A stretch of DNA of 12,000 nt, taken from Chlamydiota bacterium. Its GTDB lineage: Bacteria > Chlamydiota > Chlamydiia > Chlamydiales > Rhabdochlamydiaceae. Within the stretch, counting starts at the first letter, position 1, and the number at the start of each line of letters is the position of its first letter. A program made the position numbers and the translations under genes. Below are positions 1-6,102 of the stretch, in pieces. Location: the NCBI GenBank assembly GCA_016866585.1, contig VGMB01000025.1, positions 1 through 12,000 on the forward strand. The letters run 5' to 3'. The notes under the pieces are model-generated. The model saw only the letters and a program-made list of their open reading frames with translations. It was not told where the DNA came from and made no database searches.

Positions 1-18
1 CTTCCATTTTTTTACTCC

Positions 19-50
19 AAAAAAAAAGCCTTGAACCTAAATTCAAGGCT
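19..50 (-). terminator. Intrinsic terminator of tRNA-Ser
   Basis: A perfect 9-bp stem (27-35 paired with 42-50, AGCCTTGAA/TTCAAGGCT) with a 6-nt loop is followed, in minus-strand direction, by nine consecutive T residues (positions 27 down to 19). It starts only 3 nt after the 3' end of the tRNA. This is a textbook Rho-independent terminator, so the tRNA is the last gene of its transcript. Confidence 0.9.
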
Positions 51-53
51 GAT

Positions 54-140
54 CGGAAAGAGAGGGATTTGAACCCTCGGTACCCTTACGGATACGCGTC
101 CTTAGCAGGGACGTGCCTTCGGCCACTCAGCCATCTTTCC
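54..140 (-). tRNA. tRNA-Ser, anticodon GCU
   Basis: Read on the minus strand, the sequence folds as a class II tRNA. The 7-bp acceptor stem is GGAAAGA/TCTTTCC with a G discriminator base, as expected for serine. The D-arm region GCTGAGTGGCCGAAGGC is present. The anticodon stem is CGTCC/GGACG around the loop CTGCTAA, giving anticodon GCT. A long variable arm follows (GTATCCGTAAGGGTACC region), then a T arm GAGGG-TTCAAAT-CCCTC. It decodes AGC and AGU serine codons. The 3' CCA is not encoded (ATC follows the discriminator), so CCA must be added enzymatically. Confidence 0.97.
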
Positions 141-158
141 GTATCTTAAAGACACCAA

Positions 159-188
159 AGTCTACATGGTATCTGTTTTTTACTTCAA
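159..188 (-). promoter_or_regulatory. Putative promoter for tRNA-Ser
   Basis: On the minus strand, TTGAAG (188-183) and TAGACT (164-159) are separated by 18 nt and lie about 20 nt upstream of the tRNA 5' end. Each matches the sigma70/sigma66 consensus at 4 of 6 positions. The placement is right for a tRNA promoter, but the match is only moderate and this is inference. Confidence 0.4.
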
Positions 189-219
189 TCTTTTCCTTCG
201 ATTACTTTGAATAAACTTT

Positions 220-270
220 AACTTTCAGTTTTTCTTAAGTTCGAAAGTTCGGTGTGATTTCCTGAAAGTT
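220..270. repeat. 9-bp inverted repeat in the 141-309 intergenic gap
   Basis: AACTTTCAG (220-228) and CTGAAAGTT (262-270) form a perfect inverted repeat with a 33-nt spacer. The spacer itself contains the tandem-like pair AAGTTCG/AAAGTTCGG around 237-252. No T-run follows on the minus strand, so it is not a clear terminator for the gene ending at 310, although it lies where one would be expected. The rest of the gap holds only the tRNA promoter region. Confidence 0.35.
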
Positions 271-309
271 GTAGAGCAAACAGTACTTTAAGTCAATTTT
301 TTAGGATAT

Positions 310-1143
310 CTAGTCGAGAGAATGAGAGTAGGATACGCGTTTTCCGTTTAAAGCATTCCACAAGCTCGAATGGACTGATCCGTCTGGATTTTGTACTACT
401 ATACAGTGCACAGGTAAGTAAACATCTTTTGTGTGTTTAATTGCAAAATCAATCCCAAAAGCAGATTGAGAGATCTTTTCTACTTGACTAAGATTAAATC
501 TTTTGGAAATTTTTTTTGAGTTTTTACAAGACTGTGTTACTAGTCTTTCTTCTACGATTGTTGAAGGAATGGATACCATTAGGGGATCTTCCATATGCAG
601 TCGGTATTTGTTGCCAACTTGTACGATGAGTTTTTTTCTTCTTAAGCTATCCACCCAAATATCCATAACATCAGTTTCTATATTAAGAGTCTTGGCAAGG
701 TGTTCTCTATCACAAGACCCGCCCTTTTTTGAAATAGTATTTATAATTTTGAATTCATGACGGTCAGTATTTGCTTTAATGCAATCGCCGAATCCATGCG
801 TTTTAGCCCAAGTTTTTGTATTTAAAACCATTTCTCCATCGCACATATCCCACAAAATTACACTTTCTTCTGTTTTTTCAGAAAAAAGGTATTTTACTTC
901 CATAAGAAGGTAGGGATAAAAACGCAGCTCTGGCTCTAAATATTTATGACGAGGAGATTTAAGAAGTTCTCTCCTATGATTTTCCATGACTTGATTTGCG
1001 CTGTATTTGAGCTCCAAAGTATGAAAAGAACCAAGATTTAGTAGGTCTTCAACTTTTGCCTTTAGATCAGGTCTCTGATCGCTCATTTTCCAGGCTCCAA
1101 ATCCAAGCGAACTTAGAATCCCTAAACTTAGAAGCCAACGCAT
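310..1143 (-). CDS. Membrane-anchored protein with a winged-helix-like segment, function unknown
   Basis: I do not recognise a named function; the overall look recalls conserved hypothetical proteins of Chlamydiae, but I cannot verify this. The 277-residue product starts MRWLLSLGIL, and residues 3-18 form a hydrophobic signal anchor or signal peptide. Residues about 129-184 (from HEFKII to NKYRLHME) read as a compact helix-helix-helix-wing pattern like a winged helix. The C-terminal part, from about 228, includes SAFGIDFAIKHT and VQNPDGSVHSSLWNALNGK. The frame is open up to 1293, but I chose ATG 1143 because AAAGGAG lies 9 nt upstream, a perfect TATAAT sits at 1173-1168, and the hydrophobic anchor begins there. 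ATG 1149 is possible but only 3 nt from the Shine-Dalgarno. The gene stands alone, divergent from the SpeD-like gene. A winged helix on a membrane anchor could be a protein-interaction module rather than DNA-binding. Confidence 0.8.
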   Translation of the reverse strand: MRWLLSLGILSSLGFGAWKMSDQRPDLKAKVEDLLNLGSFHTLELKYSANQVMENHRRELLKSPRHKYLEPELRFYPYLLMEVKYLFSEKTEESVILWDMCDGEMVLNTKTWAKTHGFGDCIKANTDRHEFKIINTISKKGGSCDREHLAKTLNIETDVMDIWVDSLRRKKLIVQVGNKYRLHMEDPLMVSIPSTIVEERLVTQSCKNSKKISKRFNLSQVEKISQSAFGIDFAIKHTKDVYLPVHCIVVQNPDGSVHSSLWNALNGKRVSYSHSLD

Positions 1144-1152
1144 AATCATAAT

Positions 1153-1159
1153 CTCCTTT
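1153..1159 (-). promoter_or_regulatory. Ribosome binding site deciding start at 1143
   Basis: AAAGGAG on the minus strand is 9 nt from ATG 1143 and 3 nt from ATG 1149. The spacing favours 1143. It lies immediately downstream of the -10 element at 1168-1173, so the leader would be very short. Confidence 0.7.
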
Positions 1160-1167
1160 CGTTTTGG

Positions 1168-1175
1168 ATTATAAT
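1168..1175. promoter_or_regulatory. Palindromic -10 element between divergent genes
   Basis: ATTATAAT is its own reverse complement and contains a perfect TATAAT on each strand (minus 1173-1168, plus 1170-1175). On the minus strand it is placed to start transcription about 18 nt before ATG 1143, directly before the Shine-Dalgarno. No good -35 hexamer is seen at 16-18 nt in either direction. Use toward the plus-strand SpeD-like gene would give a leader of roughly 130 nt and is less certain. Confidence 0.55.
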
Positions 1176-1298
1176 GCCTTTTTAAAATTCTAGGGAAGAC
1201 GCAAAATGTATTTATTTGTTTAAAAAAAGTGCCAGTATTTACAAAATATCTCGCGGAATCAATTTTGAATTTTCCATCTGAGTCTATTTTCATTTAAA

Positions 1299-1305
1299 AA
1301 GGAGG
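1299..1305 (+). promoter_or_regulatory. Strong ribosome binding site of the SpeD-like gene
   Basis: AAGGAGG lies 9 nt before ATG 1315. It matters because it confirms that translation begins at the Met that opens the signal peptide. No other Met precedes the SpeD domain, so the N-terminal extension is very likely real. Confidence 0.9.
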
Positions 1306-1314
1306 ATCTAGTAA

Positions 1315-1755
1315 ATGAAAAGGGTTTTTTCATTTTTGTTTTTTTGCTTGTTTTTATTCAATCTTAGGGCAGAAGAGCTCTCTGAGGAATATGCCTTTAG
1401 CGGAAGACATTTTATTGCCAGCTATACTCAGTGTGATCACGATGCATTAGTAAATTTAAACGATTTAAAAAAAGCATTTCTCGGCGCAGTAGATCAGTGT
1501 GGAGCTACTCTCCTTGACTCCGCAGATTATATATTTCAACCTGATGGATTGACGATGGTTGTTCTTTTATCTGAAAGTCACGCTAGTATCCATACTTATC
1601 CTGAACATAACGCCTGTTTTATTGATTTATTTACATGTGGAACAAAATGCCAGGCTGAAAAATTTGATGCTGCTTTGAGATCATATCTTCATCCTAAACA
1701 TGTAGCTCACAAAATTCTTTCTCGTTCTGAATTAACTACCGACGACGAAGAGTAA
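1315..1755 (+). CDS. speD: S-adenosylmethionine decarboxylase (SpeD) family protein with signal peptide
   Basis: Members of this family decarboxylate AdoMet for spermidine synthesis, using a pyruvoyl group made by self-cleavage. Compared with my memory of Thermotoga maritima SpeD, the protein aligns with a constant offset of 25 residues: the GRH motif is at 30-32, the self-cleavage site falls between Glu87 and Ser88 (SESHASIHTYPE), and His93, Cys108 (DLFTCG), Phe74 and Tyr95 match the catalytic and substrate-stacking positions. The enzyme is therefore probably able to process itself. The oddity is residues 1-19 (MKR, then a Phe/Leu-rich core ending LRA), a typical Sec signal peptide, where family members normally start directly at the domain. 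The mature part has extra cysteines (62, 101, 112), which could form disulfides outside the cytosol. No spermidine synthase gene is adjacent. Some SpeD homologues are known to act on arginine or ornithine instead, so the substrate is open. Length is 146 residues. Confidence 0.9.
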   Translation: MKRVFSFLFFCLFLFNLRAEELSEEYAFSGRHFIASYTQCDHDALVNLNDLKKAFLGAVDQCGATLLDSADYIFQPDGLTMVVLLSESHASIHTYPEHNACFIDLFTCGTKCQAEKFDAALRSYLHPKHVAHKILSRSELTTDDEE

Positions 1756-1764
1756 AAATCTTAG

Positions 1765-1794
1765 CAAACCGGGATAAACATCAATCCCGGTTTG
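1765..1794. terminator. Probable bidirectional terminator
   Basis: An 11-bp perfect stem (1765-1775 with 1784-1794, CAAACCGGGAT/ATCCCGGTTTG) with an 8-nt loop lies between the convergent stops of the SpeD-like gene (1755) and the small minus-strand gene (1798). On the plus strand TTATTA follows; on the minus strand CTAAGATTTTTA follows. Neither T-tract is perfect, but position and stem strength support termination of both transcripts. Confidence 0.75.
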
Positions 1795-1797
1795 TTA

Positions 1798-2127
1798 TTA
1801 CTCCCAAGAAAAGGCGTCTTTTTTTAAGTTGAATTGAAGATACACTGTTTTAAAAGCCTTATTGAATAAAGGGTCCCCCATTCTTACAATTGACTTTCCT
1901 TCAAAATTTTCACTTAAAAATGAGGGTATTGCTATGCCTTTAAGTTTAATTTCAGCTTCAATAAAGGGATCATTGATATAAATTTGATCTCCTTTTTGTT
2001 CAGCAATAACACATCCTGTTTTTTTATGAATTAGCTTCATGGTGCTCCTAGGATATAATTGTATAAATCCTCCAATCGTGATGCTTGCTATTGTTGATAT
2101 AATGAGGATACTTCTTTTGCATTTCAT
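1798..2127 (-). CDS. Small exported or membrane-anchored protein, function unknown
   Basis: I do not recognise this 109-residue protein. It begins MKCKRS followed by a hydrophobic stretch at about residues 7-24, which fits a signal peptide or single membrane anchor. The remainder is a mixed alpha/beta soluble part without obvious catalytic motifs. Its ATG overlaps the stop of the upstream kinase-like gene in the sequence ATGA (2124-2127) and there is no visible Shine-Dalgarno, so it is probably translated by coupling. It is the last gene before the hairpin at 1765-1794. Strict coupling suggests it is made together with the PI-kinase-like protein, perhaps as a partner, but nothing in the sequence proves this. 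Confidence 0.75.
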   Translation of the reverse strand: MKCKRSILIISTIASITIGGFIQLYPRSTMKLIHKKTGCVIAEQKGDQIYINDPFIEAEIKLKGIAIPSFLSENFEGKSIVRMGDPLFNKAFKTVYLQFNLKKDAFSWE

Positions 2128-3500
2128 AGCGATATTCTTGATGTTGTATCTAATAAATGATCAGAGCCTAAGATCGCTTCTAATTCTGGAATACTATAAT
2201 CAGAAAGGGCAAGATCTTTTCCATTGGATCTGCCAAGCAAAGCAAATCTTAAATTTATTTCAAAAAGAGATATAGATTCTCTTCTAGAAAGTTCTTTTAA
2301 GATGCTAATTCTTTCTATAAATGATTCAATAGATGATTTAGAGAATTTTAGATCCTTCATAAGGTTAGCAATATTTTCTTCTTTGAAGGATGAAATTTTT
2401 TTTCTTAGTCGATCCGATATAGAGTCTCTTTTCACATCAAATGTAAATAAAAAGTTATCAAATCCGATGTTATGCTCAGGAAATGACATTGCGTTATCTA
2501 CTTTAATTAGTTTGATTGTGACTTTTTGTGTATGAGGATCTACAATTTCTGTGACAAGAAAATTTCCAGGATGAGCATCATTGTCATAGGAGGCCCAAAG
2601 TAAAAGATTTAAATCTTCAATGTTATCATTATCTAGAACGTCGAGTATACCTAAAGAGTCTCCCTTTTTGAGATACTCGCACATTAGAGTTAGAAAATCT
2701 TTGGTATGAGGTATGTATTCTTGTATAGAGCATAATTTTTCAAGATCTTTCGAGCCGATTTGTTCAAGAAGCTGCAAATTTTCAGAAGAGATAGTGGAGG
2801 ATAAATCATGGAATTTATCAGAGGATATAATAGCTATTTCACATTTAGGAGTGATTCCTTCAATTCCCAATTCTTTAGAAAGAAGATAGCAAAGTAAATG
2901 AGCCTGATGAGATGTGTATAGAGGGACATATCTTTTTAAAGAATATGAGCCATTGTTAAATGGGTTTCCGTAATGTTTGCTGTTGTTTAGACATAAGATG
3001 TCTTCGTCAACAGGTTTTATTATTAAAATAGGCTCTTTTTTATTATTAACTACACAGTAAGTACTTCCGCAGCCGTCTACAATACGGATTAGTTTAAGCG
3101 TTTGCTCATTTTCTCTGTAAATTTGTTCAAGCGGTCCTATTTCTTGGGTATTGAGATACTCTCTCCACTCTAGTTTTTGATTTAAAATTTCATTTCTGCG
3201 ATTAGAGATCTCGGAAATAATGTCTTGTAAGGGGATATTCTTTTGAACGATGTATTCCCAAACAAACCCTAATTTGAAAATGTCAGCTTCGTCAAAAAAA
3301 TCTATTTCTTGTAATGAACCTGAAGAACTAATTGATTTATTAAGATCTGTGCAGACACTCTCTGTAATTTTTAAAAGAGATGAAATGATATGAGCATCTT
3401 CATATTCAGTAGTATTAATTCGTAGTGCAGTTTCACATGTTATTTCTGAGGATTGATATGCATAATCCCAATGGGTTTGATAATCTGAGCTAATAGTCAT
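2124..3500 (-). CDS. PI3/PI4-kinase-like protein (type II PI4K-like motifs)
   Basis: The 458-residue protein has motifs of the phosphatidylinositol 3-/4-kinase fold, closest to type II PI4-kinases. A glycine-containing loop and the nucleotide-binding lysine lie at 143-167 (K162 in IIKPVDED, compare FKPxDEE). A helix with TSHQAHLLCYLLSKELGI is at 196-213, followed by ITPKCEIAI. The SIQEYIPHTKDF segment is at 258-269, the catalytic loop DNDAHPGNFL is at 306-315, and the metal-binding VDNAMSFP is at 334-341. The key Lys, Asp, Asn and Asp residues are all present, so activity is plausible. Residues 1-140 and 342-458 are helical and unassigned. There is no signal peptide or membrane segment, so the protein is cytosolic or uses a secretion system that does not need a Sec signal. 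Both ends are coupled to neighbours by ATGA overlaps. In an intracellular bacterium a host-lipid-modifying effector is an attractive guess. Relatives of this fold also phosphorylate proteins, so the substrate is unknown. Confidence 0.7.
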   Translation of the reverse strand: MTISSDYQTHWDYAYQSSEITCETALRINTTEYEDAHIISSLLKITESVCTDLNKSISSSGSLQEIDFFDEADIFKLGFVWEYIVQKNIPLQDIISEISNRRNEILNQKLEWREYLNTQEIGPLEQIYRENEQTLKLIRIVDGCGSTYCVVNNKKEPILIIKPVDEDILCLNNSKHYGNPFNNGSYSLKRYVPLYTSHQAHLLCYLLSKELGIEGITPKCEIAIISSDKFHDLSSTISSENLQLLEQIGSKDLEKLCSIQEYIPHTKDFLTLMCEYLKKGDSLGILDVLDNDNIEDLNLLLWASYDNDAHPGNFLVTEIVDPHTQKVTIKLIKVDNAMSFPEHNIGFDNFLFTFDVKRDSISDRLRKKISSFKEENIANLMKDLKFSKSSIESFIERISILKELSRRESISLFEINLRFALLGRSNGKDLALSDYSIPELEAILGSDHLLDTTSRISL

Positions 3501-4390
3501 AAATCTTTAGAGCTTTCTAAGTAGTAGTTTAAAAGTTGAGGACAATTTTTATTGATCCAATCCTCCAATGCAGCTGTAATTTTTAGTGTTTCTTGTTTTG
3601 CATCCTGTCTTGAAATAGAAAAGGAGGATTCTCTTAACCTGCCTGTATCAAGTTGGAATGGCTGAAGTTCGTAAAGACCAAAATTTTTACTAAGAACTGG
3701 GTCATCATCAATAATCCCCTGCAAGGATCGTTGCTTGATGAACATGAAAGTGTTATGTATGACCTTTTTTATATCATCTTCATTCCCGTTAGCTAGTAAG
3801 CAATTTAATTTGTCAAAAAAACGAGATCCTTTTTTTTGAAGAATGAAGTGAGTATCTTTTAAGCTAACGAAGTAATTACGTCCCATACGATCTACTAAAG
3901 TTATTGTATAGGGGCAGTCGGTCGATTTACTAAGTTGAGCTGCTAGCATCCCAGATTCTTTTGCATAGCTTGAAAAAGCGAGGCAATGGCTTTCGATCGT
4001 ATTATGATATTTAGAAAGATTATACTTAAAAATAGATTGTCTTTTCTTTGAAAACTGAGATAAAGGATGAGAAAAAAAAGAAAACTCTCGCATTTCGGAA
4101 GGGAATTTATAAAATTTTATTACGACCTGATCTTCTTTGTTTTCAAATACTACAGATTGATGACCTTTTCCTAAGTAAAAGAAAGTCTTGGAAAAAATAG
4201 AATTTAAATGTTCTTTAGAAATATTTGCGCATAACTCGTGCTTCCAAGATTGCCTATGTTTGTGGTTGGAGTAAATTTGATTTATGGAAAACCCGTCGTT
4301 TTTTTTTGTTTTTGTTTTGTCCAATTTAAATAAAGTTAAAGCAGGAGTGGAAATCAAAACTAAGATTATGATGGTAGATCTTATTTTCAT
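3497..4390 (-). CDS. Exported protein with protein-kinase-like motifs
   Basis: The 297-residue product starts with a hydrophobic segment at residues 5-21 after MKIR, a signal peptide or anchor. The body has a protein-kinase-like outline: glycine-rich loop LGKGHQSVVF (73-82), VAIK-type lysine K92 (VVIKFYK), a catalytic-loop-like IIDDDPVLSKNFG (226-238) with Asp228/Asp230 and Asn236, and a DFG-like LDTGRL with Asp248 (247-252). There is no canonical HRD, and the C-lobe after 252 is very short (about 45 residues), so it may be a divergent kinase, a lipid or small-molecule kinase, or a pseudokinase. No Shine-Dalgarno is evident; the start lies only 11 nt after the stop of the OppA-like gene and the end overlaps the PI-kinase-like gene by ATGA. 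A kinase outside the cytoplasm would lack ATP unless it reaches the host, which is the main puzzle. Confidence 0.6.
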   Translation of the reverse strand: MKIRSTIIILVLISTPALTLFKLDKTKTKKNDGFSINQIYSNHKHRQSWKHELCANISKEHLNSIFSKTFFYLGKGHQSVVFENKEDQVVIKFYKFPSEMREFSFFSHPLSQFSKKRQSIFKYNLSKYHNTIESHCLAFSSYAKESGMLAAQLSKSTDCPYTITLVDRMGRNYFVSLKDTHFILQKKGSRFFDKLNCLLANGNEDDIKKVIHNTFMFIKQRSLQGIIDDDPVLSKNFGLYELQPFQLDTGRLRESSFSISRQDAKQETLKITAALEDWINKNCPQLLNYYLESSKDL

Positions 4391-4401
4391 GTTATAACTT
4401 T

Positions 4402-6027
4402 TTATTTTTCTTCTATCTTATCATATTTGTGGATATCGATGTTTATTCTTTCGAAAAAGATGCCTCCAACTGGAGAAAATTCGATGTTTGTTACTCTTTT
4501 TTTATGTAAAAAAGATAAATTCCAGTGATATATCGGTAATAGAGGAAGATCTTCTGCGAGAATTAATTCTGCTTGTTCAAGAGTTTGAAATCTCTTAGTA
4601 TCGTTTTGAGAGGTTGATTGATTCATGCAATCTGTGAAAGCCGTGTTTTCCCATCCTGGATAGTTTTTTATATTCAGAGCATATTGAAACCTTTCTAAAA
4701 TACTAGCAGGATCACAGTACTGAGCTCTCCACATCGTCAAAGCAACATCGTAATCTCTATTACTAAGCTTGTGTAAGAGGTTTTTTGACTCTAGCGCCTG
4801 TAAATTGATCATAATTCCTAGAACCTCGTACCACTGTTGTTGCATTACCTGTGCAATTTTATGGTTGTGCTCAGTCTTAGAGTAAAAAAATGTTAGCGTT
4901 TCTAAATCTTCTTTTTTTATTTCAAGCTCATCCATGCCCTGTAATAAAAGATCTTTAGCAAGCGATGGATTATGCTTGGTAAATAGATCTTTATTTTTAT
5001 TTCCTACTAAGGTCGGCGGTATGATCCGTGTTGCACAATATTCTTTAAAAGGGGTTATGTTTTTTACGATTAGTTCTCTGTCTAGAGCGAATGAAAATGC
5101 TTTTCTGATATTTTTATTTTTGAAGAATTTATTTTGGGTATTGAATGTTACAAATGTTGTCGCAGCTGCCGGTATAAGATGAAGTTCATTTTCTAATTGT
5201 GACTCTGATAGCTCCTCATTTGAGAGTGAGGAAAAAGGATGGCCTAAAAAATCTAGCTCACCTCTTTCATACATTTTAAGGGCTGTCATTTCGGAGGGAA
5301 TCACTGATATATAGATTACATCGATTCCGGTTTTTTCTTCTATTCTGTATAGCTTGTTTTTAATTAAAGTAACTTCATTTTGATGTTTCCATTCGGAAAG
5401 TATAAATGGTCCATTACTGACTAAAGGAGTTTTTTGAGATTTGTTGTCAGTTACGTCTTTCAAGTCCATCGATGAGTGGACTGGTGAAAAAACGCAAAAT
5501 GATATGAGTTGGAGAAAATATGGTGTGGGTTGTTCAAGTTCAACAATGAGAGTGTTTTTATCAGGGCAGAAAATTGCCACATCGTCCATTGGAAGAATCC
5601 CTTCTTTTGCTTGTTGAGCCCCTTTAATCGGATAGAGTAAATGAGCGTTGGGAGATGGAAACTTGGGGTCTAAAATAGTTTTCCAGGCTTTTTCAAAGTC
5701 GTGTGATGTTACAGTGTCCCCATTAGACCATTGAGTTTTCCCAAGAAGGAATGTATATTTTTTTTTATCGAAGGAGTTCAGAATTTCATGGGCTTGTGCG
5801 CAGGATACAGACCCGTCTTCATTTAACTGGGTAAGTCCTTCAAAGAGCATGAATTGTAGCTGAGAGGATATAGCGTCTCCTCCTTTTCTGGGATCCAGGG
5901 TTGCAGGATCTTCGGAAATACACACTCGAAATTCTTTGTCTGGTTTTTTTACTGTTGCATGCTGTTTGTCACATCCCGAAAGTAAAAAAATAGAGGTAGG
6001 TAAAAATAGTAAAATCCACCGGCACAT
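4402..6027 (-). CDS. oppA: OppA-like oligopeptide ABC transporter substrate-binding lipoprotein
   Basis: The 541-residue protein is a family 5 extracellular solute-binding protein (OppA/DppA type). It begins with a lipoprotein signal peptide and lipobox LLSGC, with lipidated Cys19. The domain opens with the typical DPATLDPRKG (around 40-49) and continues with FEGLTQLNEDGS, the W-S-N-G-D and S-H-D-F-E-K-A-W segments, and NKNIRKAFSFALDRE, all characteristic of the fold. It captures peptides and delivers them to an Opp-type permease. No permease or ATPase genes are adjacent, which fits chlamydial genomes that carry several stand-alone oppA copies. The start at 6027 is supported by GGAG five nt upstream. 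It lies downstream of the Rho terminator and appears to head the transcript that includes the two kinase-like genes, since only 11 nt follow its stop. I see no convincing promoter in 6028-6063. Confidence 0.93.
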   Translation of the reverse strand: MCRWILLFLPTSIFLLSGCDKQHATVKKPDKEFRVCISEDPATLDPRKGGDAISSQLQFMLFEGLTQLNEDGSVSCAQAHEILNSFDKKKYTFLLGKTQWSNGDTVTSHDFEKAWKTILDPKFPSPNAHLLYPIKGAQQAKEGILPMDDVAIFCPDKNTLIVELEQPTPYFLQLISFCVFSPVHSSMDLKDVTDNKSQKTPLVSNGPFILSEWKHQNEVTLIKNKLYRIEEKTGIDVIYISVIPSEMTALKMYERGELDFLGHPFSSLSNEELSESQLENELHLIPAAATTFVTFNTQNKFFKNKNIRKAFSFALDRELIVKNITPFKEYCATRIIPPTLVGNKNKDLFTKHNPSLAKDLLLQGMDELEIKKEDLETLTFFYSKTEHNHKIAQVMQQQWYEVLGIMINLQALESKNLLHKLSNRDYDVALTMWRAQYCDPASILERFQYALNIKNYPGWENTAFTDCMNQSTSQNDTKRFQTLEQAELILAEDLPLLPIYHWNLSFLHKKRVTNIEFSPVGGIFFERINIDIHKYDKIEEK

Positions 6028-6063
6028 CTCAACTCCAAAAAAGATAGGTATTAGTTATTAAGA

Positions 6064-6096
6064 AAGGGCAAATAAGATGATACCTCATTTGCCCTT
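6064..6096 (-). terminator. Terminator after rho
   Basis: A 10-bp perfect stem, AAGGGCAAAT/ATTTGCCCTT (6064-6073 with 6087-6096), with a 13-nt loop, begins 6 nt beyond the rho stop codon. In minus-strand direction it is followed by TCTTAATAACT, a poor T-tract. It plausibly ends the sppA-polA-coaE-rho transcript and separates it from the OppA-like gene. It could also be an attenuation or processing hairpin. Confidence 0.7.
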
Positions 6097-6102
6097 AAAG
6101 GG

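Noticed and set aside
503..760. Plus-strand open frame of 85 codons
   Set aside because: It is antisense within the 310-1143 gene, has no ribosome binding site and no protein-like pattern.
1144..1293. Upstream extension of the 310-1143 gene to an ATG at 1293
   Set aside because: No Shine-Dalgarno precedes ATG 1293, the extension would place a hydrophobic anchor at residue 50, and a perfect -10 and AAAGGAG lie just before 1143-1149.
2039..2535. Two plus-strand open frames opposite the kinase cassette
   Set aside because: They lie antisense to genes with recognisable motifs and ATGA coupling, and read as low-complexity Ile/Leu/Ser-rich shadows.
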